Assembly: GCA_900545515.1 (NCBI GenBank)
Contig: UQZA01000029.1
Span: 1 to 30,266, forward strand
From: an uncultured Eubacteriales bacterium
Lineage (GTDB): Bacteria; Bacillota; Clostridia; Oscillospirales; Oscillospiraceae
Length of the DNA: 30,266 bases
Direction of reading: 5' to 3'
The position numbers and the translations under genes were made by a program. The notes beneath the pieces were generated by a model, which did no database searches, was not told the origin of the DNA, and was given only the letters and a program-made list of their open reading frames with translations. Shown here piece by piece: positions 1 through 7,740 of the stretch. The stretch's first letter is position 1; each line of letters starts with the position of its first letter.

Positions 1-20
1 ATGAAAATGAATATAAATGA

Positions 21-55
21 GGGCCTGCCGCAAATTTGTTTTTTGCAACAGGCCC
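21..55 (-). terminator. Intrinsic terminator after ispA
   Basis: Read on the minus strand, GGGCCTG-TT-GCAAA and TTTGC-GG-CAGGCCC form an almost continuous 14-pair stem (two G-U pairs) around a 7-base A-rich loop. It is followed by a T-rich tail (20 down to 1). It lies about 100 bases after the ispA stop, so it most likely ends the asp23-nusB-xse-ispA transcript. Confidence 0.8.
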
Positions 56-154
56 AGCTGCGCAGGTACATGTTGGTAGGCAGGATCGATCAAGGCGTAA
101 TGTGTTTCCTTTTTGCGGAACTGCATATGAACCAGCCGGATTTCGCCTGTCCCC

Positions 155-1027
155 CTAAAACCGCCGGTCAGTCAGGGATTCTGCCAGCTCCTGAAGCCAT
201 GCCGCATCGGCAAAGGGCGTCAGAGCGGCAACCGCCAGCTCCGTATGCTCCGTCACCAGCGCCTGGCAGGCTTCCATGCCATACAGGCGGACAAAGGTGT
301 TTTTGCACTCGTCCACACCCACAGCCTTGCCCAGGGTTTGGGCGTCGCCAATCACGTCCAGCATATCGTCCCGGATCTGGAAGGCCAGGCCAAGATGATC
401 GGCAAAGGTCCCGGCTGCCTGCTCCTGAGCCTCGCTTCCGCCTCCGGCCAAAACGCCCAGGAGGCAGGCAGCCCGAATGAGGGCCCCGGTTTTTCGGCTC
501 TGAATGTCCAAAATTTCCTGCTGGGTACAGGCCCGTTCCTCCGACTCCATGTCCAGCAGCTGGCCGCCCACCATGCCCAGCTCCCCGGCGCACCGCGCCA
601 GAGTCTCCACCGCCCGCACCCGGGTCTCCGGGCTGTAGGGAGCGGCAGTCAGGCTGGAAAAGGCAGCCGTCAGCAGGGCGTCCCCCGCTAGAACCGCCGT
701 TGCCTCTCCGTAGACCTTGTGGTTGGTGAGGCGGCCACGGCGGTAATCATCATTGTCCATACAGGGAAGATCGTCGTGAATCAGACTGTAGGTGTGCACC
801 ATCTCCACAGCGGCGGCAAAGGGGGCCGCCTTCTGCCAATCTCCACCGCACAGGCGGCAAAATTCCAGCACCAACACCGGGCGCAGCCGCTTCCCTCCGG
901 CCAGCAGGCTGTAGCGCATCGCCTCAAACAGCTTTTGCTGGGGCTCTCCCTCATTGAGGAAGCGCCCGGCCAGATAGGACTCCATAAAGCTCTGGTATTG
1001 GGTGAGCCGTCCCTTCCAATCACTCAT
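155..1027 (-). CDS. ispA: Farnesyl diphosphate synthase (polyprenyl synthetase family)
   Basis: A 290-residue cytosolic short-chain prenyltransferase that condenses DMAPP/GPP with IPP to make FPP, the precursor of undecaprenyl phosphate and other isoprenoids. Both aspartate-rich metal motifs are visible: DDLPCMD (Asp85, 86, 91), the bacterial form with a two-residue insert, and RDDMLD (Asp220, 221, 224). GGKRLRP near residue 44-50 is the usual diphosphate-binding segment. Length is typical. I chose the ATG at 1027, which overlaps the xseB stop as ATGAGTGA and has GGAG ten bases upstream; a TTG at 1036 is in frame but badly spaced. It is the last gene of the operon, as in the B. subtilis xseA-xseB-ispA order, but no dxs follows within the window. 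Confidence 0.93.
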   Translation of the reverse strand: MSDWKGRLTQYQSFMESYLAGRFLNEGEPQQKLFEAMRYSLLAGGKRLRPVLVLEFCRLCGGDWQKAAPFAAAVEMVHTYSLIHDDLPCMDNDDYRRGRLTNHKVYGEATAVLAGDALLTAAFSSLTAAPYSPETRVRAVETLARCAGELGMVGGQLLDMESEERACTQQEILDIQSRKTGALIRAACLLGVLAGGGSEAQEQAAGTFADHLGLAFQIRDDMLDVIGDAQTLGKAVGVDECKNTFVRLYGMEACQALVTEHTELAVAALTPFADAAWLQELAESLTDRRF

Positions 1028-1262
1028 GGCTGCCAAACTCCATTTCCACCGGGGCGCCGTCGGGCCCCTTCATCACCTGCTTGATTTGAAGCTCCGCTCC
1101 ATCCAGCAACCCGCTGCACCGGCGCACCAGGGCGGTCCCCTCCTCGAAGAGCTTCAGGGACTCCTCCAGGGGTACATCACCACGCTCCATGGCCCGGACG
1201 ATCTGCTCCAGGCGGGCCATAGACTGCTCAAAGCTTTGGGATTGTTCATTCTGTTCGCTCAT
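1020..1262 (-). CDS. xseB: Exodeoxyribonuclease VII small subunit
   Basis: An 80-residue XseB. It binds several copies per large subunit and is needed for exonuclease VII, which degrades single-stranded DNA to short oligonucleotides. The family core is plain: SFEQSMARLEQIVRAMERG followed by PLEESLKLFEEG, a two-helix hairpin. The start at 1262 has a strong site (AGGAGGTTCCT then ATG); the frame stays open 32 codons further upstream but only within xseA. The gene overlaps xseA by 17 bases and ispA by 8, indicating translational coupling. Confidence 0.93.
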   Translation of the reverse strand: MSEQNEQSQSFEQSMARLEQIVRAMERGDVPLEESLKLFEEGTALVRRCSGLLDGAELQIKQVMKGPDGAPVEMEFGSHE

Positions 1263-2493
1263 AGGAACCTCCTTTGCCCTCCTGAGGGCCCAATTGTTCT
1301 GTGGATTCCACCGACGCCCGAATCCGGCCATCGGACAGCTGCAAAGTAAACCGGTCACCGGAACGCACCTGCTCCACCTGGCGCAGGAGCTGGCCGCCCT
1401 CCGTCTGGGCCATGGCGTAGCCCCGGGTCAGGACCTTCAGGGGACTCATGGCGTCCAGGGCCGCCGTCAGACGGACGCACCGCTGGCGGTTTTTTGCCAG
1501 AGCCTGCTGCTGGGCGGCGCAGAGGCGGCGCTGGATGCTGTCCAAAAGAAGACGGCGCTCGTCCAGATAGGCCGTGGGGCTCTGGAGGGGCCGGGCCGCT
1601 GCCAAAGTGCTCAGCCGCTGCCGGTTCACCTTCACCTGCTTGGCCAGGTGGGCTCCCATGGCGGAGGCCATGGACCGGAGCTGCCGGATCAGCTCCTCCC
1701 GGTCCGGCACCGCCAGCTCGGCGGCGTTGGAAGGGGTGGCCGCCCGCAGATCCGCCACATAGTCGGAGATGGTCACATCCGGCTCATGGCCTACGGCGGA
1801 AATCACAGGAATTCTGGATTCATATATGGTACGGGCCAGCATTTCATCGTTAAAGGCCCACAGGTCCTCCAGGCTGCCGCCGCCCCGGCCGGTGATGATC
1901 AGATCCGCCAAATCCCACCGGTTTACATAGCGAATGGCGCCGCACAGCTCCGCCGGAGCCTCCACCCCCTGGACCCGCACGGGCAGTAGCAGGACCTTGG
2001 TGAGAGGATACCGCTTGCGCAGGATCCGCAGCATGTCATGGACCGCTGCACCGGCGGAGGAGGTGATGATGGCGATGGTCCCTGGGTATCGGGGCAGGGG
2101 CTTTTTGTGGGACGGGTCAAACAGGCCCTCGGCCTGGAGCTTGGCTTTCAGCTGCTCAAAGGCCACGTGCAGGTCTCCCACCCCGTCCGGGGTCAGATTG
2201 GTGCAGTAGAGCTGGTAGGCTCCGTCCCGGGGGAAGACGGAAATCTTGCCCAACGCCAGCACCTTCATGCCGTTTTCCGGGCGAAACCGGAGGCGGATGG
2301 CGCTGGACTTGAACATCACGCAGCGCAAAGCGCCGGTGGCGTCCTTTAGGGAAAAATAGTGATGGCCAGAGGGATATACCTTGTAATTGCTGATCTCCCC
2401 CCGGATACACAGGCCGGACAGAAGCCGGTCCGAGTCCATCATAGACTGTATGTAGGTGTTGATTTGCGTCACACTATAAATCTGCTGTTCCAT
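1246..2493 (-). CDS. xseA: Exodeoxyribonuclease VII large subunit
   Basis: A 415-residue catalytic subunit of exonuclease VII. The N-terminal OB-fold (about residues 1-100) carries the family pattern GEISNYKVYPSGHHYFSLKD. The central catalytic domain shows SAVGHEPDVTISDYVADLRA followed by ATPSNAAE, the most conserved segment of the family. The C-terminal part is helical and likely coiled for XseB binding, and ends in an acidic/polar tail. The start has GGAGGAATCC directly upstream. It overlaps the TsaD-like gene by 20 bases and xseB by 17. Length is slightly under the usual 440-460 residues. Confidence 0.95.
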   Translation of the reverse strand: MEQQIYSVTQINTYIQSMMDSDRLLSGLCIRGEISNYKVYPSGHHYFSLKDATGALRCVMFKSSAIRLRFRPENGMKVLALGKISVFPRDGAYQLYCTNLTPDGVGDLHVAFEQLKAKLQAEGLFDPSHKKPLPRYPGTIAIITSSAGAAVHDMLRILRKRYPLTKVLLLPVRVQGVEAPAELCGAIRYVNRWDLADLIITGRGGGSLEDLWAFNDEMLARTIYESRIPVISAVGHEPDVTISDYVADLRAATPSNAAELAVPDREELIRQLRSMASAMGAHLAKQVKVNRQRLSTLAAARPLQSPTAYLDERRLLLDSIQRRLCAAQQQALAKNRQRCVRLTAALDAMSPLKVLTRGYAMAQTEGGQLLRQVEQVRSGDRFTLQLSDGRIRASVESTEQLGPQEGKGGSYERTE

Positions 2494-3418
2494 TGGATTC
2501 CTCCAGACTTCTCCAGGTCAGAACCGCCACCCCCATGGCGTTGTCCGTGGCGTACTGAGGCGGACAAAACACCGGGTCATATGGCTTCATATACGCCCGC
2601 AGCATGGAATTGGAGGCCACGCCCCCGGAAAACACCACCGGAAGGCCCGGATACCGCTGCCTGGCGTGACCGGTGGCGGCTTCCACGGCACGGCAAACGC
2701 TGGCCAGAGCAAAGGCCGCCGTCTCCTCCCTGCATCCGGTCCGGGCCAGGTATTGCTGCACCTGGTTCTCCACACCGGACAGGGAAAATTCCGTCTCCGG
2801 GCACTTCACCCGGTAGCCTTCCACCGCTCCGGCCTCCTGACTCAGCCGGTCCAAGGCCTTTCCCGCTGGGAAGGGCAGCTCCAGCAGCTGCCCCGTCCGG
2901 TCGATGAGCTGGCCGGCAGAAATGTCTGTGGTGCCGCCAATGCGGCTGCAATCCAGGTTCCACCCCTGAGGCTGTGTGTAAAGGAGCTCTGTGGTGCCCC
3001 CTGAAAGGTGCCATGCCAGAAAGGGGCTGGCAAAAAGCTCCTGCCGCCCGGCCGACCAGAGGGCCGCCGCCAGATGCCCCTGCTGGTGAGAAACCTCCAC
3101 CAGAGGCACCTTCAGCAGAGCTGCCACCGTCTGAGCCAGGCATACCCCGGCCAGAAAGCAGGGCATATAAGACCCCTCCACCGCCCGGGGCCGGGTACTG
3201 ACTCCCACGGCGGCCACAGACCCCGGGTCCACATGGGAAAACAGCCCACCGGTCAGGGCCGGCAGGCTTTTGACATGGGCAAACAAGGCGTCTGCCTGGC
3301 GCAGACCCAAGGCTCCCGCCTTCACAGGTAGGAGGCGGGATTGGTTCTCCCCAGACGCGCCGTCGAATATAGCGACGGAGGTGGTATAATTGCTGGTGTC
3401 AAAGCCCAGGACGGTCAT
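2474..3418 (-). CDS. TsaD/Kae1-like (peptidase M22 family) paralog
   Basis: A 314-residue ASKHA-fold protein of the TsaD/Kae1/Qri7 family. Genuine TsaD transfers threonylcarbamoyl to tRNA A37. Seen here: a phosphate-1-like start MTVLGFDTSNYTTSVAIF, the metal pair in SHQQGH (His111, His115, as numbered in E. coli TsaD), an SGGTT segment where TsaD has SGGHT, VVFSGGVASNSMLR, and YATDNAMGVA with Asp292 as the likely third metal ligand. It is shorter than standard TsaD (about 335-345) and diverged in several motifs, so I read it as a paralog rather than the essential enzyme, which I would expect elsewhere in the genome. It sits between nusB (ATGA overlap) and xseA (20-base overlap). Substrate unknown. 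Confidence 0.8.
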   Translation of the reverse strand: MTVLGFDTSNYTTSVAIFDGASGENQSRLLPVKAGALGLRQADALFAHVKSLPALTGGLFSHVDPGSVAAVGVSTRPRAVEGSYMPCFLAGVCLAQTVAALLKVPLVEVSHQQGHLAAALWSAGRQELFASPFLAWHLSGGTTELLYTQPQGWNLDCSRIGGTTDISAGQLIDRTGQLLELPFPAGKALDRLSQEAGAVEGYRVKCPETEFSLSGVENQVQQYLARTGCREETAAFALASVCRAVEAATGHARQRYPGLPVVFSGGVASNSMLRAYMKPYDPVFCPPQYATDNAMGVAVLTWRSLEESNGTADL

Positions 3419-3915
3419 GGCGCAGGCGCCTCCTGGGGGGCTTCTTCCTGAGAGGGTGCTTCCGTCCCAGCCTGCTCCTGCCCCCGGAGGAAGGAGCGGA
3501 GAATGCCGTTGACAAAGGTACCGGCGTCATCGCCGTCGTACTTCTTCGCCAGGGTGACCGCCTCGTTGACCGCAACGCCCACAGGTACATCCTCCACCCA
3601 CTGGCACTCGAAGAGGGCCAGCTGCAAAATGGCCCGGGTCAGCCGGGAAATCCGGCTCAGATCCCAGCCGATGGAATAGCGCTGGATGGTCTCGTCCAAT
3701 TCCTGGGCACGGTTGGCGGTGCCCACCACCACCTGATCCAGGTAGGCCAGCTGCTTCCGGCTGGGCCGCTCGGCATAGACCTCATTTTCCTGGGAAAGGG
3801 CGGCATAATATGCCTTGTCCAGCCGGGCCTCCAGGGCGGTCTCCGGCTCTTCCCCGGTGAAACTCCGGCTATATATCAAATGGACTGCCAGCTCTCTGGC
3901 ATTTGACCTTGTCAT
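3415..3915 (-). CDS. nusB: Transcription antitermination factor NusB
   Basis: A 166-residue, all-helical RNA-binding antitermination factor that pairs with NusE (S10) on boxA of rRNA transcripts. The family signatures are visible: NARELAVHLIYSRSF at the start, then SRISRLTRAILQLALFE, and VAVNEAVTLAKKYDGDDAGT with FVNGILR near the end. The last 20 or so residues are a Glu/Pro/Ala/Gln-rich tail not needed for the fold. Start taken at ATG 3915 with GGAG correctly spaced; the frame is open further upstream without a ribosome site. It overlaps the next gene as ATGA and lies 46 bases after asp23. Confidence 0.92.
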   Translation of the reverse strand: MTRSNARELAVHLIYSRSFTGEEPETALEARLDKAYYAALSQENEVYAERPSRKQLAYLDQVVVGTANRAQELDETIQRYSIGWDLSRISRLTRAILQLALFECQWVEDVPVGVAVNEAVTLAKKYDGDDAGTFVNGILRSFLRGQEQAGTEAPSQEEAPQEAPAP

Positions 3916-3961
3916 AAATCGGTCTCCTTCTTTTGGTTTCCACTGCTGCCAGGGGGAACGC

Positions 3962-4336
3962 TCACTTGTGTTCCACGGTGATGCCGCAGACATTCACGTT
4001 GACCTCAGTCACCTGTATGCCGGTCATGGACTCCACTGCAGAGGTCACATTCTCTTGGACTGCCTTTGCCACGTTCACCACGGCATAGCCGTAGGTGGCC
4101 ACGATGTTACACTCAATAAACAGACGGTCATCCTCGGTGATGGTGAGCTTCACGCCCTTGCCCCAATTCTTCCGGCCCAGGATCTCCGCAATGTCGGAGC
4201 CCAGCCTGGCGCTGAAGCCTGCCACGCCCTCAGTCTCTCCAACGGCGACGGTGACGATGGAGATGATCACGTCTTCGGAAATCTGGACCGTGCCATTTTC
4301 CTGGTTCTGTGTAATGTACTGCTTGCTTTCGGCCAT
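3962..4336 (-). CDS. Asp23/Gls24 family envelope stress protein (YqhY-like)
   Basis: A 124-residue member of the alkaline-shock Asp23 family (PF03780). These small, soluble, membrane-associated proteins are linked to envelope or fatty-acid homeostasis. Visible family features: GTVQISEDVIISIVTVAVGE, EGVAGFSAR, VKLTITEDDRLFIECNIVATYG and VTEVNVNVCGI. Start at ATG 4336 has AAGGAGG nine bases ahead. In B. subtilis the yqhY homolog also lies directly before nusB, downstream of accBC; accBC are missing here. First gene of the operon read from the promoter at 4402-4429. Confidence 0.9.
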   Translation of the reverse strand: MAESKQYITQNQENGTVQISEDVIISIVTVAVGETEGVAGFSARLGSDIAEILGRKNWGKGVKLTITEDDRLFIECNIVATYGYAVVNVAKAVQENVTSAVESMTGIQVTEVNVNVCGITVEHK

Positions 4337-4401
4337 GGAATGAACCTCCTTAGAAATCAAAAGCGCGGCGCAACGCCGGGCACAATCGTTTTACTCACCT
4401 T

Positions 4402-4429
4402 ATTCTACCACAATTCCAAGAAAAAACAA
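4402..4429 (-). promoter_or_regulatory. Sigma-A-type promoter for the asp23-nusB-xse-ispA operon
   Basis: On the minus strand: TTGTTT (4429-4424), 16-base spacer, TAGAAT (4407-4402). The predicted start point is about 60 bases before the asp23 ATG. It lies between the spoIIIA terminator and asp23, so the two operons can be uncoupled. Confidence 0.65.
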
Positions 4430-4453
4430 CTGTAGATTTCCTCCCGTACCAGG

Positions 4454-4485
4454 AAAAAGGCGGAAGGCTGCCTGTGCCTTCCGCC
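4454..4485 (-). terminator. Intrinsic terminator of the spoIIIA operon
   Basis: Minus strand: GGCGGAAGGC, loop ACAGGCA, GCCTTCCGCC, then TTTTTCC. A perfect 10-bp stem with a U-tract, starting 7 bases after the spoIIIAH stop. Confidence 0.92.
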
Positions 4486-4492
4486 CATCGCC

Positions 4493-5065
4493 TTATTTTA
4501 CCTCCACAATACGGATATCCGCCAGGTCCAGGTCCGCCTGGGTCATGACGATATCGGAAATCAGAGCCACGTCGGTTTCCTGCAGGCCTTCCTCCGGAGC
4601 CGCCACAGCCACGGAGATGCCGCCGTCATTCATATAGGCTACGCAGTCGGTGTAGCCCTTGGCGATGACCAGGCTCTCAATCTGGGCCTCACACAGGGCC
4701 GTCTCTACCAGACCCTCCAGCTCCTTGGAGGCGGAGGAGGCCTGGGCGTCCTCGCCATAGGACATGGCCTCCTGTAAGGTGGAAACGGCGCTGTCCCGGG
4801 ATTGCTGGCGGCTGAGGCGGACGGCGGCAAAGTAATCGGTCGTCTGCCCAGAGGCCGCCTGCAGGTCCTCCTTGGCTGCGTCTGCCGCCAGGCTTCCGGT
4901 CTGGCTCATCACCAGTGTGGAGTTGCCCAGGATCTTTTCCTCGTTCAGGGTGTCTGTCAGGTTTGCCGTCTCCTGGTCCTGGGTGTACATCCAGTTCAGG
5001 TAGATGCCGGCGCAGACGAACACCAAAATGGATGCCACTACGGCGTTTTTCTTCCAGTTTTTCAT
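4493..5065 (-). CDS. spoIIIAH: Stage III sporulation protein AH
   Basis: A 190-residue mother-cell membrane protein. Its extracellular YscJ/FliF-like domain binds forespore SpoIIQ and forms the channel joining the two cells during engulfment. Seen: one N-terminal membrane helix (about 8-25, NAVVASILVFVCAGIYLNWM), a linker with TLNEEKILGNSTLV, a helical stretch with YFAAVRLSRQQSRDSAV, and a C-terminal ring-building fold ending ADIRIVEVK. A good AGGAGG site precedes ATG 5065. Last gene of the operon, 18 bases after spoIIIAG, followed immediately by the terminator. Slightly shorter than the B. subtilis protein (about 218). Confidence 0.92.
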   Translation of the reverse strand: MKNWKKNAVVASILVFVCAGIYLNWMYTQDQETANLTDTLNEEKILGNSTLVMSQTGSLAADAAKEDLQAASGQTTDYFAAVRLSRQQSRDSAVSTLQEAMSYGEDAQASSASKELEGLVETALCEAQIESLVIAKGYTDCVAYMNDGGISVAVAAPEEGLQETDVALISDIVMTQADLDLADIRIVEVK

Positions 5066-5083
5066 GAATTTTTCCTCCTCAAT

Positions 5084-5620
5084 TCATCGCATTTTCACAA
5101 CTGTGATCTGATCTGTCCCCAGGCCGGTCACGCTGGCTACGGCCTGCACCAGAGCCAGCTTCACCCCCGGGTCATCCGCCCCCTGGCAGACCACAATGGC
5201 GCCCTGGTAGGTAGGCGCGGTCACCTGCTGCACCAGGGCCGACTGTGTGCCACTGCCGGTGCCGTACAGGACCGTATTGTCCTCCTGCCGCAGGCTTTCT
5301 TCCGTACTGCCGCCGGTTTGGAGCTGCGTATCGGTTTGGTAATGGATTTGCTCCCCGGATTTCAGGCTCAGCATCACCTCCACAGCGCCGGCGCCCTGAA
5401 TCCGGCTCAGAAGATTGGCCAATCGGGTCTCCTCCACCGCCAGGGTGGACCGCTCTTCCACCGCCGGAGCCGTTGCCTCCGGCTCCGCCTCCCTCCCCGA
5501 CGGGCGGGGCAGCAGCAACAGCAGAACCCCCAGCAGCAAGATGAGAACGGGATACTTGAATTTTCCCAAACGCTGGGGCAAGCGGCGAAGCGTCTCCCAA
5601 ACAGGACCGGACTCCTTCAT
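5084..5620 (-). CDS. spoIIIAG: Stage III sporulation protein AG
   Basis: A 178-residue single-pass membrane protein that forms a large ring in the SpoIIIA-SpoIIQ complex. One helix near the N-terminus (about 25-41, YPVLILLLGVLLLLL). The family motif region LLSRIQGAGAVEVMLSLKSG is followed by a variable acidic/Thr insert and the closing YQGAIVVCQGADDPGVKLAL and VTGLGTDQITVVKM. I took the ATG at 5620, whose ATGA overlaps the spoIIIAF stop; an in-frame GTG three codons earlier is possible. Confidence 0.92.
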   Translation of the reverse strand: MKESGPVWETLRRLPQRLGKFKYPVLILLLGVLLLLLPRPSGREAEPEATAPAVEERSTLAVEETRLANLLSRIQGAGAVEVMLSLKSGEQIHYQTDTQLQTGGSTEESLRQEDNTVLYGTGSGTQSALVQQVTAPTYQGAIVVCQGADDPGVKLALVQAVASVTGLGTDQITVVKMR

Positions 5621-6087
5621 GAGGACCACACCTGCCTCTCTTTGGGAATCCCCAGCTCCGTCTCAATTTGGCCGCTCAGCTGGCTCCTGGCATAGGGGGA
5701 AGCCGCTCCTTGCAGCCTGACCCCACAGGGCAACAGCTCCGCATCCAGCTCCACCTGCACCTCCAGCTGCAAGCCCAGTGCATCGGCTTTGTCCAAAATA
5801 TATGAGGCAGCCTCTTCCGATATGATTGCCGCCATCTGCCGCTTTGTCTCATCCTCCGCCTGACTGGCCATCCGGTCGGCCTCCGCCTGGACCTGGGCCG
5901 TTGGGTCAGAAAGGTCCGGAAGCCGGAGCAGACCCAGAGGCCCCAGGGCCGTGGCCAGCAGGAAAATGCCGCAGACCAGACTCAGGATCTTCTCCTGTCC
6001 CTTCCGCCCGGCGGTAATGGCCTTCACCAGGGCGCACAGCATGGCGGCGGCGGTCAGGGTGATCACATATCGCCGTATGGCATCCAT
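5617..6087 (-). CDS. spoIIIAF: Stage III sporulation protein AF
   Basis: A 156-residue protein with two N-terminal membrane helices (about 7-24 and 33-52: YVITLTAAAMLCALVKAI and ILSLVCGIFLLATALGPL) and a soluble C-terminal domain of the ring-building type (LEVQVELDAELLPCGVRLQG). It is the SpoIIIAF component of the mother-cell export complex. Start at ATG 6087 has AAAGGAG nine bases ahead and overlaps the spoIIIAE stop by one base (TGATG). The frame is open 47 codons upstream, but that lies in spoIIIAE. Confidence 0.9.
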   Translation of the reverse strand: MDAIRRYVITLTAAAMLCALVKAITAGRKGQEKILSLVCGIFLLATALGPLGLLRLPDLSDPTAQVQAEADRMASQAEDETKRQMAAIISEEAASYILDKADALGLQLEVQVELDAELLPCGVRLQGAASPYARSQLSGQIETELGIPKERQVWSS

Positions 6088-7142
6088 CAAATTACTCCTT
6101 TCATAAAACAGACCGTGCTGATCAGCTGGATTAGGCAGCAGGTTCCTGTGGTGGCCAGGAGCAGCCCCATGGCCTGGGCAAAGCTCTCCGTGAGGGCCGT
6201 GTGGTTTTCGCTCCCCACCACGCCGCACAGAGCCGCCGTCAGCTTCAGGAGCAGATACTGAAAGCCCAGCTTCAAAAAAGGCGCAGCCGTAATGGCTAAA
6301 ATCGCCAGCAGTCCCAGGACTCCCGCCGTGCTGCGCACGGCAGCGGCGCCGGCCAGCACCGTCTCTGTGGCGTTGGAGAGCATCCCCCCCACCACCGGTA
6401 CCGCACCGGAGATGGCCATTTTGGTCACCTTCACCGCCGCTGCATCCGCCGTGCCGCTGATGACGCCGGTGATGGCCATATAGCCGGTAAACAAGGACAG
6501 CACCAGCTTCAGAGCCCAGGTAATGAGAGTTTTGAAAAAGTCCCGCAGCCGTCCCAGAAGCTTGTTTCCAATGGCGGCGGAAGCCAGAGACAGGGATAAA
6601 AATAAGTACATCAGCGGCCCCAGCAGGCCCGCCAGCAGCCCTGTGAGGAGGCTGTCAAACATGGCGGTTCCCATGTATAGGGCGGAAGCCGTGGTGGTTC
6701 CACCGGAGGCCACCAGGGCCGCCGACATCACCGGAAGCAGCAGCTTTCCGTAGTCGCTGATGGCCTGGACCGTCTCCAGGCCGCTTTGAATCAGGGCGTC
6801 TGTAGGCTGTAGCAGCAGCGAGGCAATGGCCACAGCGCCCAAAATATCGGCTGTGGGCGTCCGCAGTCCCTCGTCCCCAGCCCGGAACAGAGCGCACAAA
6901 ATGGCCGCCGCCAGCACCCCGGCGCAGGCTGCCGCCGCCTGGGGCAGCCCCGGGGTCACCGCAAGCAGAGCCTTCCGCACCACCTCCAAAACGCCATTCA
7001 GAAATCCCCTGTCCTCTTGGGGTAAAAACGCCTGGGCCTCCTGAGGGACCCCCTCCAGCACAGCCTCCGCCTCTGCTTCTGCGCCCAAAACCGGGACGGC
7101 CAGCAGGCCCAGAATCAGAAGCATCATCATCCACTTCCGCAT
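6087..7142 (-). CDS. spoIIIAE: Stage III sporulation protein AE
   Basis: A 351-residue polytopic membrane protein, the largest membrane component of the SpoIIIA complex. It starts with a signal-peptide-like segment (MRKWMMMLLILGLLAVPVLG, cleavage possible after AEA), then an acidic linker and about six to seven membrane helices. A family-type small-residue core, SGTADAAAVKVTKMAISGAV followed by PVVGGMLSNATETVLAGA, is clear. Four bases separate it from spoIIIAD. GAGGTG precedes the ATG. Confidence 0.93.
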   Translation of the reverse strand: MRKWMMMLLILGLLAVPVLGAEAEAEAVLEGVPQEAQAFLPQEDRGFLNGVLEVVRKALLAVTPGLPQAAAACAGVLAAAILCALFRAGDEGLRTPTADILGAVAIASLLLQPTDALIQSGLETVQAISDYGKLLLPVMSAALVASGGTTTASALYMGTAMFDSLLTGLLAGLLGPLMYLFLSLSLASAAIGNKLLGRLRDFFKTLITWALKLVLSLFTGYMAITGVISGTADAAAVKVTKMAISGAVPVVGGMLSNATETVLAGAAAVRSTAGVLGLLAILAITAAPFLKLGFQYLLLKLTAALCGVVGSENHTALTESFAQAMGLLLATTGTCCLIQLISTVCFMKGVI

Positions 7143-7146
7143 GGTT

Positions 7147-7539
7147 TCACCTCTTCAGCATATCCCCAATCATATCTAGCACACTGGTAAATAGGGGCAG
7201 AGCCAGGTACAAGGCCGCTGCACTGCCGCACAGCCGGACCATTTTGGCCAGGGTCCCCTCCCCGGCGTCCTCGCACACCGCCCCTGCCAGCTCTGCCAGG
7301 AGGCCAACTCCGGCAGTCTTCAGGAGGATGGTCACCGTGGCTCCGTCCAGCTGGCCCAGCAGGCGAAGCTCCGTGACAAAATCCACCACTGGCTCCAAAA
7401 ACCAGGCGGCCAGCGCCAGAATCACGGCGCTGCAGGCAATGACCATGAGGATGGAAATCTCTTTGGCCTGCTTCTGCACCACCAGGGCCAGTACCGCGCC
7501 CACCATAGCCAGGGCCGCTGCTTGTAAAAACCGGTCCAT
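7147..7539 (-). CDS. spoIIIAD: Stage III sporulation protein AD
   Basis: A 130-residue integral membrane protein with about four hydrophobic helices: an N-terminal MDRFLQAAALAMVGAVLALV, ISILMVIACSAVILALAAWF, ATVTILLKTAGVGLLAELAG and a C-terminal LYLALPLFTSVLDMIGDML. It is related to SpoIIIAC and resembles small export-apparatus membrane subunits. No good Shine-Dalgarno precedes ATG 7539; it begins two bases after the spoIIIAC stop, so it is probably translated by coupling. Confidence 0.92.
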   Translation of the reverse strand: MDRFLQAAALAMVGAVLALVVQKQAKEISILMVIACSAVILALAAWFLEPVVDFVTELRLLGQLDGATVTILLKTAGVGLLAELAGAVCEDAGEGTLAKMVRLCGSAAALYLALPLFTSVLDMIGDMLKR

Positions 7540-7541
7540 GG

Positions 7542-7736
7542 CTAAAACTGGAACAGGGTCTTGACCAGATCAAAGAGGGCTGCAATTCGCTGGGCCAGGA
7601 TCATGAGCACCACCACCAGCCCTGCCAGGGTGGTCATGGTAGCTTGCTCCTCCCGGCCGGAGCGAACCAGAACCTGATTTAAAATGGTCACAATGATCCC
7701 CACTGCCGCAATCTTAAAAATCAGATCTACTTCCAT
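7542..7736 (-). CDS. spoIIIAC: Stage III sporulation protein AC
   Basis: A 64-residue, two-helix membrane protein of exactly the family length: MEVDLIFKIAAVGIIVTILN, then QVLVRSGREEQATMTTLAGL followed by a second hydrophobic helix VVVLMILAQRI. The RSGREEQA loop is strongly conserved in SpoIIIAC. It lies four bases after spoIIIAB and two before spoIIIAD; its own ribosome site is weak. Confidence 0.95.
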   Translation of the reverse strand: MEVDLIFKIAAVGIIVTILNQVLVRSGREEQATMTTLAGLVVVLMILAQRIAALFDLVKTLFQF

Positions 7737-7740
7737 AGGC

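Noticed and set aside
1..126. Minus-strand frame after ispA beginning MQFRKKETHYALIDP
   Set aside because: It looks protein-like for a few residues but has no Shine-Dalgarno at a proper distance and runs straight through the terminator stem and off the window.
1..480. Plus-strand open frame of 159 codons over ispA
   Set aside because: It is antisense to ispA with no family features, and its beginning lies over the terminator hairpin.
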